A stretch of 64,000 nucleotides of DNA from Enterovibrio norvegicus DSM 15893 (GTDB lineage Bacteria; Pseudomonadota; Gammaproteobacteria; Enterobacterales; Vibrionaceae), in assembly GCF_900115495.1 (NCBI RefSeq), contig NZ_FOWR01000004.1, positions 1-64,000 of the forward strand, written 5' to 3'. The notes beneath the pieces were generated by a model. That model saw only the letters and a program-made list of their open reading frames with translations. It was not told the DNA's origin and did no database searches. The position numbers were made by a program, and so were the translations under genes. This document shows positions 37,370 through 47,107 of this stretch, one piece after another. How positions within the stretch are numbered: the first letter of the stretch is position 1; each line of letters opens with the position of its first letter.

Positions 37370-37383
37370 TCTCACTCCTCAAC

Positions 37384-37914
37384 TTATTGAGCGCTGAGCG
37401 CCGAGAATGACAGGCGCTGCGTGCCTGATAATTTTCTTTCGGGATACACCATTGATTGCCAACGCAATGCATCTTGGCTACAACCATCTTTTTCGTGATG
37501 ATATTGGCCGATGATGGTATATCCACAATCAGGGGTTTGAACTTGATGTACAGTGGTCGATATCTTTACAGAGGATCCCTTACCATCAGCTTCGAGTAAA
37601 ACACGTGCCTTTGGTGACGGCGTGCCTTGTTTCAGTAGCCAGTTTCGGGCCAACACTGCGAGTGATTTACCTTCTTTTCCCTGCCAATAAATGGTGGCCC
37701 CATGCACTTGTAATGCGTATTTGTTGCTCTCTAAGTACGCGTAAAGTTCATGTTTCGCGGGCGTCAGTTTGTTGTTCTTGATGTCTACTTTGTAAACGTA
37801 ATTTACCGGTGTAACCAATACGTTCGAGCCTTTTACTGCCGGACCTGACATGCAACCAGTAAGTGCCAACGAAACGATGAGTAAAAAGCGACTTCTTAAT
37901 GTGAGAATGCTCAT
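37384..37914 (-). CDS. rcpB: RcpB-type outer-membrane lipoprotein of the Tad machine
   Basis: 176 residues with a lipoprotein signal (LLIVSLALTGC). The mature part has the pattern of RcpB/CpaD-like proteins, which help the secretin RcpA assemble, but identity is inferred mostly from position between rcpA and tadZ. The ATG at 37914 overlaps the rcpA stop as ATGA; an ATG 13 codons earlier is rejected because it would lie deep in rcpA. Confidence 0.75.
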   Translation of the reverse strand: MSILTLRSRFLLIVSLALTGCMSGPAVKGSNVLVTPVNYVYKVDIKNNKLTPAKHELYAYLESNKYALQVHGATIYWQGKEGKSLAVLARNWLLKQGTPSPKARVLLEADGKGSSVKISTTVHQVQTPDCGYTIIGQYHHEKDGCSQDALRWQSMVYPERKLSGTQRLSFSALSAQ

Positions 37915-39257
37915 TTCTTGAAGCCTCCTGTCGACAAAATTTGTTGCTGCCATTCAGAAACTTCAGGTGTAACGCTTTTCTTTATACCAAAAAAACGAGA
38001 GAGGGCTGAGGTTCTTTGAATGCTAGGGATTTTGATATTTGATGAAGCAATAGGCTCGACGAGAGAAACAGTCGCAACGATAACTAACTCTGTTTTTCTT
38101 CGCGTTGTGGATGTCTTTCTAAAAAGCGCTCCTAGAATGGGTACATCACCGATGAAAGGGATTTTGGAAAGTGCTTCTTCATCTTCAGTACTGAGCAAAC
38201 CGCCTAGTATGAAGCTCTGCCCATCACCCAGCTCTAACGTTGTTCTTGCCCTACGAACTTTAAACGAAGGGATATCAAGTAAAGTATTACCAAATTGAGA
38301 ATCTACTGAGCTTACTTGGGGTTGTATAGCTAGTTTAATTTTGTCATCCCTCAAGACTTCGGCAGCTAAATCAAGGCCAATACCAAATTCTTTATACTGA
38401 ATGCGATAACCGTCATCTACTCGATAACTTATTGGGATCTCTCCGCCCACTAAAAAGCTTGCTGTTTCGCCTGATATTACTGAGACGTTTGGCTCAGAGA
38501 GAATTTGTCCGACACTGTCGTCATTGATGGCGGAAATAAATGTTGCAACATTTGTAGCCCCGCCGGAGAATCCAGAAATCCCTCTGAAAAACTGACCATT
38601 CCCACCGAACCCATCTGATAAAATGGTTCCCCATTCGATGCCTAACTCATTGATAAGAGAACTATTTACCTCGGCAATTGTAAGCTTAACGTTTACTTGT
38701 TTAGTAACAGATACCTCAAGGTTGTTCACTAAGCCTTTGTAGGTTTTTCTCGCCATAAAGTTGATATCGATACTTTCATCATCACTCGTTTTCCATTCCA
38801 CGCGTGTCTCAGTAAAATCTTTGTTGAGCAGTTCCCCTACCATCGAGTAAATATCATTTTTCTCTTTTTGTGTTGGTACAAAACCGGACAAAACGACTTG
38901 TTCACCCAAGTTTAATACTGAGATGTCTATATTCGGATAACGTATGGATAGTACTTGCTCGATATTTGTTAGGGCATGATTAACAACAATTTTTTTCCTA
39001 GTTAACTCCTGACTATCTTCACTAAATACAATTAAGGTAGTCGTACCTATTTCTCGCCCAAATACAACCAAGCGGTTATTGTCAATAACTTGGTAGTCAG
39101 CAATATCCGGGTTGGAAATGAACACAGTACCAACAACAGATTTAAAGCTTAGAGAGCGAGCATCTCCTGTGCCTAAGTTAATAATACCAGCAGCACTTGC
39201 TGGTAGAGATAAACCAAAAATTGAGGCAAAAATGAAAAACTTAAAATGACGTAGCAT
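37911..39257 (-). CDS. rcpA: Tad pilus outer-membrane secretin RcpA/CpaC
   Basis: 448 residues: a signal peptide, an N-terminal pilus/BON-like region (GTGDARSLSFKSVVGTVFISNPDIADYQVI, about 25-100), a BON-type middle (about 100-150) and the secretin domain (about 190-400) with ETASFLVGGEIPI, VRRARTTLELGDGQSFILGGLLS and KIPFIGDVPILGALFR. It forms the outer-membrane channel for the pilus. AGAGAAAGAGA precedes the ATG. Confidence 0.94.
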   Translation of the reverse strand: MLRHFKFFIFASIFGLSLPASAAGIINLGTGDARSLSFKSVVGTVFISNPDIADYQVIDNNRLVVFGREIGTTTLIVFSEDSQELTRKKIVVNHALTNIEQVLSIRYPNIDISVLNLGEQVVLSGFVPTQKEKNDIYSMVGELLNKDFTETRVEWKTSDDESIDINFMARKTYKGLVNNLEVSVTKQVNVKLTIAEVNSSLINELGIEWGTILSDGFGGNGQFFRGISGFSGGATNVATFISAINDDSVGQILSEPNVSVISGETASFLVGGEIPISYRVDDGYRIQYKEFGIGLDLAAEVLRDDKIKLAIQPQVSSVDSQFGNTLLDIPSFKVRRARTTLELGDGQSFILGGLLSTEDEEALSKIPFIGDVPILGALFRKTSTTRRKTELVIVATVSLVEPIASSNIKIPSIQRTSALSRFFGIKKSVTPEVSEWQQQILSTGGFKK

Positions 39258-39268
39258 TCTCTTTCTCT

Positions 39269-40042
39269 TTAATTTAGGGCTCTTGTTTGCCCACGTATCT
39301 CTACAACCGACTTGAAGTTTGGTAATACATCATGTGTATTGGCATTTATATCCATATTGTGAGACTGGACTTTGAACGATGATTTTATAACTTCGATAAT
39401 CCCAATTCGTCGAGCAATCACCATCTTTGCAATCTGTTGACGACTTAATTCAATTGTTAGAGGGAGAAAATCGTCATCGTTTTCGTCAATAGCGAGTACT
39501 TTTACATTTTTAATGAGTGGTGATACTGCTAAAGATCGAAAAGAACTAATATATTTGGAGTTTGACGTTTCCCCAATATTTTGTTCATCAGATGTTAAAA
39601 TAATAATATCTACAAAGTCTCCTACCGAGATACCTAACCCAATGTAGTCTGAACGAAGAATATTGAGAGGGTAAGGCGTCATACCTTCCCTAGTGACAGC
39701 ATCAAGATACCCAGGGTCTCCAGGCATTAAAAAATCATTGGATCTTATGAACTCTGATGCATTTATGTTTCTTTTAGCGACCATTCCTGAGATGTGATTA
39801 ATTTGAATGTTATTAGATATTCCATTTTTTAGAGCATCCTCTTCCGTTAGTTTTATATATCTAATATCAGGTCTTTCCAGAATTTCGCCCTTACGAATGT
39901 CTGAATTTAACTGTGCGACCTTGTAGATAACATTCGGAGCAATGACTGCACTTGGAGTTTTACTTTTAAAAAAACCACTTAGCCCCAAGACTCCGATGAA
40001 TACTAATAAAATGGAGATAAGGAAAAAAACGCGCTGACTCAT
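39269..40042 (-). CDS. rcpC: Tad pilus assembly protein RcpC/CpaB
   Basis: 257 residues with one N-terminal membrane anchor (VFFLISILLVFIGVLGLSGFF) and a SAF/RcpC periplasmic domain: LNSDIRKGEILERPDIRYI, then VAKRNINASEFIRSNDF and GISVGDFVDIIIL. It is thought to act on the secretin or peptidoglycan. It is next to rcpA in the normal order. Confidence 0.92.
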   Translation of the reverse strand: MSQRVFFLISILLVFIGVLGLSGFFKSKTPSAVIAPNVIYKVAQLNSDIRKGEILERPDIRYIKLTEEDALKNGISNNIQINHISGMVAKRNINASEFIRSNDFLMPGDPGYLDAVTREGMTPYPLNILRSDYIGLGISVGDFVDIIILTSDEQNIGETSNSKYISSFRSLAVSPLIKNVKVLAIDENDDDFLPLTIELSRQQIAKMVIARRIGIIEVIKSSFKVQSHNMDINANTHDVLPNFKSVVEIRGQTRALN

Positions 40043-40045
40043 TGT

Positions 40046-40474
40046 TTAGCTCAACTTGCTAAGATAAATACCCATCAAACCTGATATTACAATTGGTATC
40101 CCATAAGGCACACCATCGTCAGGTTTGTTGTAAGAAATTTTCTTTCTAATAAGAATGACTGTTGCTAAAACTCCTCCAATAATCCCAGTTAAAATTAATG
40201 ATAACTGAAAGTAAGATGGATCAATAACAATCGAGTAGACAGCCAGTAATTTTGAGTCACCTGCAGCTAGAATCCCGAACCTGAACAAAATCAGCCCAAA
40301 AAGCAATACTGAGATAGATTGATAGAAGTGAAGTGATAATAGATGGTTTTTCACACTCATCAGCATGCATGTAACACCTATTACTAGAATGATCACATTA
40401 CTTATCCTTCTATGCCTTACATCACTCAAAATTACTGCTATTGAGCTGGATATCAAGACAATGTCAAGAAACAT
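40046..40474 (-). CDS. tadV: Tad prepilin peptidase TadV/CpaA
   Basis: 142-residue type IV leader peptidase (A24 family). The catalytic Asp pair is in LSDVRHRRISN (about residue 17-27) and in AAGDSKLLAVYS (G-x-D, about 70-74); four or more membrane helices surround them. It would cleave Flp, TadE and TadF. It lacks the N-terminal methylase domain, as is normal for TadV. Confidence 0.93.
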   Translation of the reverse strand: MFLDIVLISSSIAVILSDVRHRRISNVIILVIGVTCMLMSVKNHLLSLHFYQSISVLLFGLILFRFGILAAGDSKLLAVYSIVIDPSYFQLSLILTGIIGGVLATVILIRKKISYNKPDDGVPYGIPIVISGLMGIYLSKLS

Positions 40475-40504
40475 TAATCTTTCAAATTATCTTATTAGTG
40501 AGGA

Positions 40505-40723
40505 TTAAGTTGTAGCTGCGGTTAGGTTAGCTGTGATTTTGTCGATAGCAGCTTTCAGTGCTGCAGAAAATGTACCTGTATCATCAAATACCAACAACAT
40601 GATAGATGAAATGGCCACACCGATAACAGCATATTCTATGGCTGTAACGCCACGCTCATCTTTGAGGTATGCTTTTAAATGTTGCTCATAGAAAAAGCTC
40701 TTGGCTTTATAAAAAATTGACAT
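40505..40723 (-). CDS. flp: Flp-type major pilin
   Basis: 72 residues. The leader ends at DERG and the mature pilin begins VTAIEYAVIGVAISSIML: Gly at -1, Glu at +5, Tyr at +6, the Flp signature, followed by a hydrophobic helix and a short tail. GGAG precedes the ATG. It is first in the tad operon, as usual for the abundantly made subunit, and 30 bp ahead of tadV. Confidence 0.94.
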   Translation of the reverse strand: MSIFYKAKSFFYEQHLKAYLKDERGVTAIEYAVIGVAISSIMLLVFDDTGTFSAALKAAIDKITANLTAATT

Positions 40724-41798
40724 GGTTAGACTCCATTCACTTTTTGGTCATTTAATGGTTGTTAATGTAAGGTGACTTTTATCTATCCGTACTTACAATA
40801 GGGTGTTAGTGACAAACAGATGATTTCAAAGTCAGCAATTAAGATATATCTCATGTGTAAAATAATCTATATGTTGGCCTCGTCTCACTTGATTCACATG
40901 AAGATCTAGTGTCTCAATATTGAGTTGGTGTGAGGGCTAAGAATAAAAAAAATCATATGCTACAGTGTGATTATAATCTTGGCTTAGTGTGTGTTATGTC
41001 ACGAATATTAATGTGAAACTAATTTGTTTGTCTAATTTCTGGTTCGCTTAAATTAGTATTTGCTAAGTTATTTTTTTTGAAGGTCTTCACAATATTTTTT
41101 AGTGAAAAGTGGCGTTTAAATTTAATTCTTAAGTGTCTAATTTCATTGCTCTTATATTTTACTGGATCCGTTGATCATATGTCTGTACAGGGTGACATGA
41201 AAAATAGTCATAATTCCCATGTCAAAATTTTAGATGGTGGGAAAAATAAGGGATTATTAAGTTGAAGATGATTAATGTTGTCATATTAATTGGGCATTTT
41301 TCTTATTAGATTAGGGCCTTTTTACTTAATTATTTCGCATTAATATTTGAAATCTAGGTAAGAGTCACCTTTCAAGTAAGGTTATTCATCTTCAATTTTA
41401 AATGGAATGTAGGGCGATTCTGTTTGTACTAACAGTGACTGATAGGTGGTTAAAGAGTATGTATGAGTGGTATGTAAATAGCGTTTGGCGCTCTTATTCT
41501 ATAGCGTTTCCGCCAAACTCAGTATTGAGATGAGGCGGATTAACGAAGTGTCTAAGTATGGCGTATGTTTGTTGATAAAGGTTTAAGCAACGCACGTTTT
41601 TTCTCAATTCAATAACACGATTTATGTCCCATGAATAGTAAGGTGCCCCAGCAAAAGCTAACCATCTTCTAACACAAGGCTTCTGATTTGAGGCTATTGT
41701 TAGTGGGTAAGTTGTGAAACATTATTGTGTGGCATACCATTGTCCTTTGACTAATGCTGTTTTGTTGTTTGGCGAGACGTCTTCACGAAGGCGCGGTG
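40724..41798. other. AT-rich 1.1-kb region upstream of the tad operon
   Basis: Markedly more AT-rich than flanking genes, with long A and T runs (for example 41067-41078). The only sizeable open frame (41077-41265, plus) has no ribosome binding site or recognisable protein features. It must include the flp promoter on the minus strand. Such AT-rich spacers often bind H-NS-type silencers; that is inference. Confidence 0.65.
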
Positions 41799-42017
41799 AT
41801 GAGATTGTTTGTGAAAGCGTTGGCGCGGTCAGTGACCGAGTTTTTAAAATCGATGGGTTCCACACTGTCTAAATGGTCAAAAGACCTCGACGCCTATGAT
41901 AAGCAGGCTAAGCAGATGCGCCGTGAAGATAGATTGGGTGAAGTTGATTACTCTGCTCAAGAAGACCTTACGAGCAAAACGTCGAAACAAAACGAGGACG
42001 AGCTGCGCGAACAGTAA
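41799..42017 (+). CDS. Small charged hypothetical protein
   Basis: 72 residues beginning MRLFVKALARSVTEFLKSMGS, an amphipathic helix, then a highly charged, probably coiled or disordered tail (KDLDAYDKQAKQMRREDRLGEVDY to NEDELREQ). AAGGCG precedes the ATG at 41799; a longer frame from 41754 has no such signal. It converges with the sensor kinase gene 13 bp away. No family recognised; coding by composition and ribosome binding site only. Confidence 0.55.
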   Translation: MRLFVKALARSVTEFLKSMGSTLSKWSKDLDAYDKQAKQMRREDRLGEVDYSAQEDLTSKTSKQNEDELREQ

Positions 42018-42030
42018 TGTGTCGCATAGA

Positions 42031-44103
42031 TTATTTGGGCGTCACCAACGTAAACCGCAACACAAACGTCATTCCCCCTTTTTGATTGATATTGGCTTGA
42101 ATATCCCCTCCAATGTCTCGCATGTTATTTGCAACAATCGATAGTCCCAACCCTAGTCCTTTCCCTATTTTCTTGTTGGTTGTAAAAGGTTCAAAGATCG
42201 TTGAAAGCGCTTCGCCATCAATGCCACACCCGTTATCTGATATTTTTACTTCTAGTGATGTTTCAGTCGGTACCACTGAGATGGTGATTCTTGGCTGCGG
42301 GGTGTGCTCTAAGGCATCAATGGCATTGGAAACAAGGTTGCCTAGAACTTGTCGTAGCCGTTGTTCTTCAGCCTGTATCTTTGGTAAGCCTGAGGGAATA
42401 CGCACTCTCACGTCTATCTCTAACAACTGCTGCTGATAAATTCGCAATACCTCCTGTAATCCCTCAGTAAAAGACACGGCATGTAAACGTTCAGGCTTGT
42501 TATAGGCGAAGGTTTTGAGTTGTGTTGCCATGTCGACCATTCTATCTATCAAGGTTTCGATGAGATCATTGTTGGCCGCTACCATTGCCATTTCTCCACG
42601 TTCTGAAAGCAGGGCATTGGACGTGGTGAGCGTTCTTAGACCAGTCAGTGGTTGATTCAGTTCATGAACGATCGCGCTGGACATTCTGCCGAGTGCCGCC
42701 ATTTTACTTGATGCAATCAGGCTAGCTTGTGCCTCGCGCAGCTCTGATGTTCTCTCTTCAACACGCTGAGCGAGTTGCATGTTGGCTTGATTGAGTGCGT
42801 GTTCGGCTTTTTTTCGTTTACTGATGTCTAACACGGTAGCGAGATAATACTGGGTGCCGTGAAAGGGAAATGACGTCAGTGAAAATAAAACGGGAAACGT
42901 CGACTGATCTTGACGAACGGCTACTTTTTCAACCGCGCTCATTTCTTCTATGCGGTTGTCGATGCTGTTAGGCGATTCGGGGAATTGTGTTGATTCAGGA
43001 AAGAGAGGCGATTGCGTGTCGTCATGTTTCTTGAAGAGTTGGCGCAAATTAATCTCAGCGAAGGAAGCATCTTCAATCGCAAATTGTTGAATGGCCATGG
43101 CATTAATATCGACGATATTTCCTTGTTCATTGAGCAGTAGCAAACCCACTTGCGTCTTATTGATCATTTGGTTGAGCTTCTGTTCTGACTCTTTAATTAA
43201 TGCCTGAATACGTTGTTGTGAAAGTTGCTTTTGATGCCGTTGATACCCAATAACGCCGATCAGGAACAACAGCAAAAAGAACATTGAAGCGCTTAACCCA
43301 ATTGTTGTAGACGTTCTATCAACTGGCGTCGTGGGAGAAAGGTAAGTGAGTAACCATTTAACATCATCCAGTCGGATCGTTTGAGAAAAATAGCGTTGAT
43401 TGTCCATATCCCAAAGGGTGAGCGATTCTCCCTGTAAGAGTGTTTTTTCGGTGATGTTAATGCGGCTTTCAGCGTCATTTAGCCAATCCGCGCTGTAGGT
43501 ATCGCTGCTCGAAAGGAAGAACTTCCCATTGGGGTCACGCAATAGGATGACATCCGAACTGGTTAACCATTGATCGGTTAAAAGGCGAAGATCCAGTTGA
43601 ACCACCACAATGCCGACGATCGCTAAATGTTCAAATATTGGCGCGGAGAGATAGTAAAAAGGGCGCTCCCCTTTGGTTTTTAGGACGAGGGATGTGCCTT
43701 CCCCAAGTCGATGAATATCCGCCACAATGGTTTGTAAATCGGCGTTACTGATGTGGTCGCCCGCGATGCTAGAGGCGACCAATTGCCCTTTATCCGACAA
43801 GAGATACCAACCCTCGGTATTGGCGGCTTTATCGAGTTGGCTGAGGGCTTGATCAATGTCGTCTGATTGGTCTAAACGACCAACCACTAAGGACACAGCG
43901 TCAGGATTGTTGTTGATGAGATACGGCAAATGATAGAAACGTCGCAGTGCGTGACGCATTTCGCCAATCGCGTTGAGTAAGCTTTGTTGTGCGTTGTTCT
44001 GCGCTTGTTGGGTAAGCCATTGGTGGGCCATTTCTTTGCTCCCCCAATAAAACGTAAAGACGAGCAATGTGGCTACAGAAACCAAAATCCATTTACGATC
44101 CAT
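42031..44103 (-). CDS. DctB-like membrane sensor histidine kinase
   Basis: 690 residues: TM1 near the N-terminus, a periplasmic double-Cache-like sensing region (about 30-255), TM2 (about 260-285), a PAS domain (about 310-430), HisKA with MSSAIVHELNQPLTGL (His480) and HATPase_c with NLVSNAIDAL, DNGCGIDG and GKGLGLGLSI. This is the DctB/NtrB-type kinase layout. The ATG at 44103 follows AGGAAA. It is divergent from a DctD-type regulator that borders a TAXI-TRAP transporter, so it probably senses that transporter's substrate in the periplasm. Confidence 0.9.
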   Translation of the reverse strand: MDRKWILVSVATLLVFTFYWGSKEMAHQWLTQQAQNNAQQSLLNAIGEMRHALRRFYHLPYLINNNPDAVSLVVGRLDQSDDIDQALSQLDKAANTEGWYLLSDKGQLVASSIAGDHISNADLQTIVADIHRLGEGTSLVLKTKGERPFYYLSAPIFEHLAIVGIVVVQLDLRLLTDQWLTSSDVILLRDPNGKFFLSSSDTYSADWLNDAESRINITEKTLLQGESLTLWDMDNQRYFSQTIRLDDVKWLLTYLSPTTPVDRTSTTIGLSASMFFLLLFLIGVIGYQRHQKQLSQQRIQALIKESEQKLNQMINKTQVGLLLLNEQGNIVDINAMAIQQFAIEDASFAEINLRQLFKKHDDTQSPLFPESTQFPESPNSIDNRIEEMSAVEKVAVRQDQSTFPVLFSLTSFPFHGTQYYLATVLDISKRKKAEHALNQANMQLAQRVEERTSELREAQASLIASSKMAALGRMSSAIVHELNQPLTGLRTLTTSNALLSERGEMAMVAANNDLIETLIDRMVDMATQLKTFAYNKPERLHAVSFTEGLQEVLRIYQQQLLEIDVRVRIPSGLPKIQAEEQRLRQVLGNLVSNAIDALEHTPQPRITISVVPTETSLEVKISDNGCGIDGEALSTIFEPFTTNKKIGKGLGLGLSIVANNMRDIGGDIQANINQKGGMTFVLRFTLVTPK

Positions 44104-44341
44104 GTGCCGTTTCCTGCTTCTCATCTTCTGATTACTTAAGCGTTCTCTGAATGCCTCAGGTTCCGCTGACTTATCCCTTTGCGAGCATTACAGTATATAT
44201 TTAAGCCATCTTAAGACAGCATTGCTTGCCAAAAGATACTGAAAGCGTGATGGTTGCGTATCGATAGACATCGACTTCCTCCCATGTTTAACGTGAGGTT
44301 TGATGGGGCGAGACAAAGACATTTGCAGTAGTGGTTAATAC

Positions 44342-45694
44342 ATGGAAAACACACAAGACGCACGGATAGCGCTGATCGAAGATGATGAAATTGTGCGACA
44401 AGCCACCACGCAGTGGCTCCAGTTGGCTGGGTTTCTGGTGGAAGAATTTGCCACGGGATACGCGGCACTCGCCAAAATACGCGCGGGTGAATTTGACGCG
44501 ATCATTAGCGATGTGAGATTACCCGACATTGATGGAATTTCGTTGCTAGAGCAATTCAAGTCGAACCAAATTGATGCGCCAGTGCTTATTATTACCGGTC
44601 ATGGCGATGTCGATATGGCGGTTAAAGCGTTGCAGTTGGGCGCGTTTGATTTTATCGAGAAACCCTTCAAGCCCGATCGATTATCCAAGCGCGTGACGCA
44701 GGCTGTTGAGCATTTTAGGGCACAAGCATCGACGCACCTCAGAGGCGAATATCTTGCACGCGTTTCAGGGTTAGAGAAAGTTCTGATTGGACAAAGCGAT
44801 GCCATGTGCCACTTGCGGGAGCAAATTGCGCACGTGGCGAAGATTGATACCAATGTCATTATTTATGGCGAAACAGGGTGCGGGAAAGAGCTGGTTGCCA
44901 ACAGCCTGCACAATGAAAGCGAGCGTCGATCACGAACTTTTGTTCCTATTAACTGCGGCGCCGTGCCAGAAAATCTTTTTGAAAGTGAGCTGTTTGGTCA
45001 TGAAGTGGGGGCGTTTACAGGCGCGTCAAAACGTCGCATCGGTAAGCTTGAATATGCCGACAAAGGCACGCTCTTTCTTGATGAAATTGAAAGTATGCCT
45101 GCGGCGATGCAAGTGAAGGTGCTGCGAAGCTTGCAGGAAAACACGGTGGAGCGCGTGGGTGGAAATCAATCTATACATATCGATCTGCGTGTTATCGCCG
45201 CTGCAAAGGAAGATCTTTTGGCGCACCCGTCGTTTCGGCAAGATCTCTTCTATCGGTTAAATGTGGCGCAAATCTCCATTCCTCCACTTCGCGATCGAAG
45301 TGAAGACATCTTGATGTTATTTGAGCATTTCTCCCAGCAAGCGAATGCCAATACGCGCGTGCTTAGCGAGGCTGATCGCAAAGGCATGTTGTCCTATTCA
45401 TGGCCGGGGAATGTCAGGGAGCTGCGTAACATTGCGGTGCGTTACGCCCTCGATAACTCTGTTTCTGCCATTGAGGTGTTATCAATGCGGCCAACATCGA
45501 CGGTAGAGCTGAGTACGAAAGGGGTACCTCTTGCTGTGCAGCTGGATAACTTTGAGCGAAAAGTGTTGAGTGAAGCCTTGAAACGACACCAAGGCCGAAT
45601 CCTTGAGGTGATGGAAGAGCTCGATCTTCCACGTCGAACATTGAACCAAAAAATGCAGAAATTTGGCTTGAACAGGGCAGATTTCAAAGATTGA
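44342..45694 (+). CDS. DctD-like sigma-54-dependent response regulator
   Basis: 450 residues: receiver domain (about 8-125, Asp57 in SDVRLPDIDG), AAA+ sigma-54 interaction domain (about 150-375) with Walker A GETGCGKE, the GAFTGA loop (223-228) that contacts sigma-54, and LFLDEIES, then a C-terminal Fis-type helix-turn-helix (HQGRILEVMEELDLPRRTLNQKM). It is the cognate partner of the divergent kinase and most likely activates the sigma-54 promoter 194 bp downstream of its own stop. Confidence 0.94.
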   Translation: MENTQDARIALIEDDEIVRQATTQWLQLAGFLVEEFATGYAALAKIRAGEFDAIISDVRLPDIDGISLLEQFKSNQIDAPVLIITGHGDVDMAVKALQLGAFDFIEKPFKPDRLSKRVTQAVEHFRAQASTHLRGEYLARVSGLEKVLIGQSDAMCHLREQIAHVAKIDTNVIIYGETGCGKELVANSLHNESERRSRTFVPINCGAVPENLFESELFGHEVGAFTGASKRRIGKLEYADKGTLFLDEIESMPAAMQVKVLRSLQENTVERVGGNQSIHIDLRVIAAAKEDLLAHPSFRQDLFYRLNVAQISIPPLRDRSEDILMLFEHFSQQANANTRVLSEADRKGMLSYSWPGNVRELRNIAVRYALDNSVSAIEVLSMRPTSTVELSTKGVPLAVQLDNFERKVLSEALKRHQGRILEVMEELDLPRRTLNQKMQKFGLNRADFKD

Positions 45695-45709
45695 GTCATC
45701 GGCAGATTC

Positions 45710-45840
45710 TTGCTCATTCCGCAATGCGCTGATGTTATGCACTTCTGTTCCCCCCTTGTGCCATCAGGCTCTTTCTCCAAAACAATGAGCAATATCTTGC
45801 CGACAGCAATTCGTGTGAATCAGCATGTTTTTGCTCATTG
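45710..45840 (+). promoter_or_regulatory. Three candidate activator-binding sites upstream of the sigma-54 promoter
   Basis: The 9-bp word TTGCTCATT occurs at 45710 and 45831 and, as its complement within CAATGAGCAA, at 45783-45792. The last two form a perfect 10-bp inverted repeat; the first is also part of TTGC-N7-GCAA. They lie about 178, 95 and 48 bp upstream of the -24 element, a usual range for enhancer sites of NtrC-type activators. Confidence 0.6.
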
Positions 45841-45887
45841 CTTGGGTGTATAAAGTTTTTTTCTTTGTAAAACAAGAGATTGAATCT

Positions 45888-45903
45888 TGGCACTGTGCTT
45901 GCC
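45888..45903 (+). promoter_or_regulatory. Sigma-54 (RpoN) -24/-12 promoter of the TAXI-TRAP operon
   Basis: TGGCACTGTGCTTGCC matches the consensus TGGCAC-N5-TTGC: GG at -24 and GC at -12 separated by exactly 10 bases. It lies 57 bp before the ATG of the binding-protein gene and downstream of a sigma-54 activator gene. Confidence 0.93.
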
Positions 45904-45959
45904 TATAGCCCTGCTGGTTAACATTTCGTTAACGGAATAAAAGCAGTAGGAGTACAGGG

Positions 45960-46970
45960 ATGACAATCAAGAAGTTAGCAACCGCGTTGACGCTGGTAAT
46001 GGCAACACTAGGCACCGTGTCCGTCGCATCCGCCGCGGAAGATCGCAGCTACATTCTCGCCACGGCGTCTACGGGGGGAACGTATTACCCTGTTGGCGTC
46101 GCGTTAGCCACGCTGAGCAAAGTGAAGTTGGGTCCGAAATATCACTTTTCTTTATCAGCAATTAGCTCTGCAGGTTCGGGCGAGAACGTAAAACTCTTGA
46201 ATGAGAACGAAGCGCAGTTTGCGATCTTGCAAGGTCTATATGGCGCGTGGGCTTGGGGTGGTGGTGGCCCTTATAAGGGCGTTAAACAACAAGATTTACG
46301 TGCTGTATCGATGCTTTGGCAAAACGTGGAGCACTTTATCGTTCGCTCGGATTTGGCAGAAACGGGCACAGTGTCAGATCTTGCAAACCTCGCCGACAAG
46401 AAGTTTTCGATCGGCAAAAAGAATTCTGGCACAGAAAACTCAGGCCGCCAAATCATGAAAGGCGTATCGGTTGACCCGAATGATTTTAACCTGGCTTACA
46501 TGGGGTATGGTGCCAGTGCGAACGCCCTCCAAAACGGCACCATCGATGGCATGAACACACCGGCAGGCGTGCCTGTTGGCGCAGTCACGCAAGCCTTTGC
46601 AGCGATGGGGGATGAGATCAAAATCCTGTCGTTTACCGATGAGCAAATCAAACAAGCGAACGGCGAATACAACCTTTGGACAAGCTACGAAATCCCCGCG
46701 AACACGTATCCTGGACTTGATAAGCCTGTAACGACGATTGCTCAGCCTAACTTCCTCGCTGCACGCAGTGATATACCCGAAGAGGATGTTTATCAGCTCA
46801 CCAAAGCCATCTATGAAAACCTCCCTTTTCTTCAAGGCATTCACAAAGCCACGAAAGCCATGGCAATAGAAAAAGCGATTGCTGGGTTACCTGTGCCTCT
46901 GCACCCTGGCGCGGCGCGCTTTTACACAGAAGTGGGCGTGACTATTCCAGCATCACTGCTCGTTAATTAA
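45960..46970 (+). CDS. TAXI-family TRAP transporter substrate-binding protein
   Basis: 336 residues with a signal peptide cleaved near ASA/AEDRS. STGGTYYPVGVALATL at the start of the mature part, SAISSAGSGENVKLLNENEAQFAILQG and KKFSIGKKNSGTENSGRQIM are typical of the TAXI family (TRAP-associated extracytoplasmic immunogenic). It captures a small organic anion or amino acid in the periplasm for the membrane protein encoded next. Transcription is probably sigma-54 dependent. Confidence 0.94.
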   Translation: MTIKKLATALTLVMATLGTVSVASAAEDRSYILATASTGGTYYPVGVALATLSKVKLGPKYHFSLSAISSAGSGENVKLLNENEAQFAILQGLYGAWAWGGGGPYKGVKQQDLRAVSMLWQNVEHFIVRSDLAETGTVSDLANLADKKFSIGKKNSGTENSGRQIMKGVSVDPNDFNLAYMGYGASANALQNGTIDGMNTPAGVPVGAVTQAFAAMGDEIKILSFTDEQIKQANGEYNLWTSYEIPANTYPGLDKPVTTIAQPNFLAARSDIPEEDVYQLTKAIYENLPFLQGIHKATKAMAIEKAIAGLPVPLHPGAARFYTEVGVTIPASLLVN

Positions 46971-46977
46971 TGCATCC

Positions 46978-46999
46978 TGCCCCTGAAAAGGGGCATTTT
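46978..46999 (+). terminator. Hairpin between binding-protein and permease genes
   Basis: TGCCCC pairs with GGGGCA around a 6-base loop and is followed by TTTT. Placed 8 bp after the binding-protein stop, it could act as a partial terminator or mRNA stabiliser so that more binding protein than permease is made. Confidence 0.75.
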
Positions 47000-47107
47000 C
47001 CTCGCGATAAAACGCATTGTTATACGCTTGTTTCGCCGCCTCTTTGAGATTGCGGTCAGCGGGCGATCATCAAAAATATCTCTCTAGATGTGGGATAGGA
47101 GCGACTC

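Noticed and set aside
41077-41265. Plus-strand frame of 62 codons in the AT-rich region before flp
   Set aside because: No ribosome binding site and composition that simply follows the AT-rich DNA; one hydrophobic stretch is not enough to call a gene.
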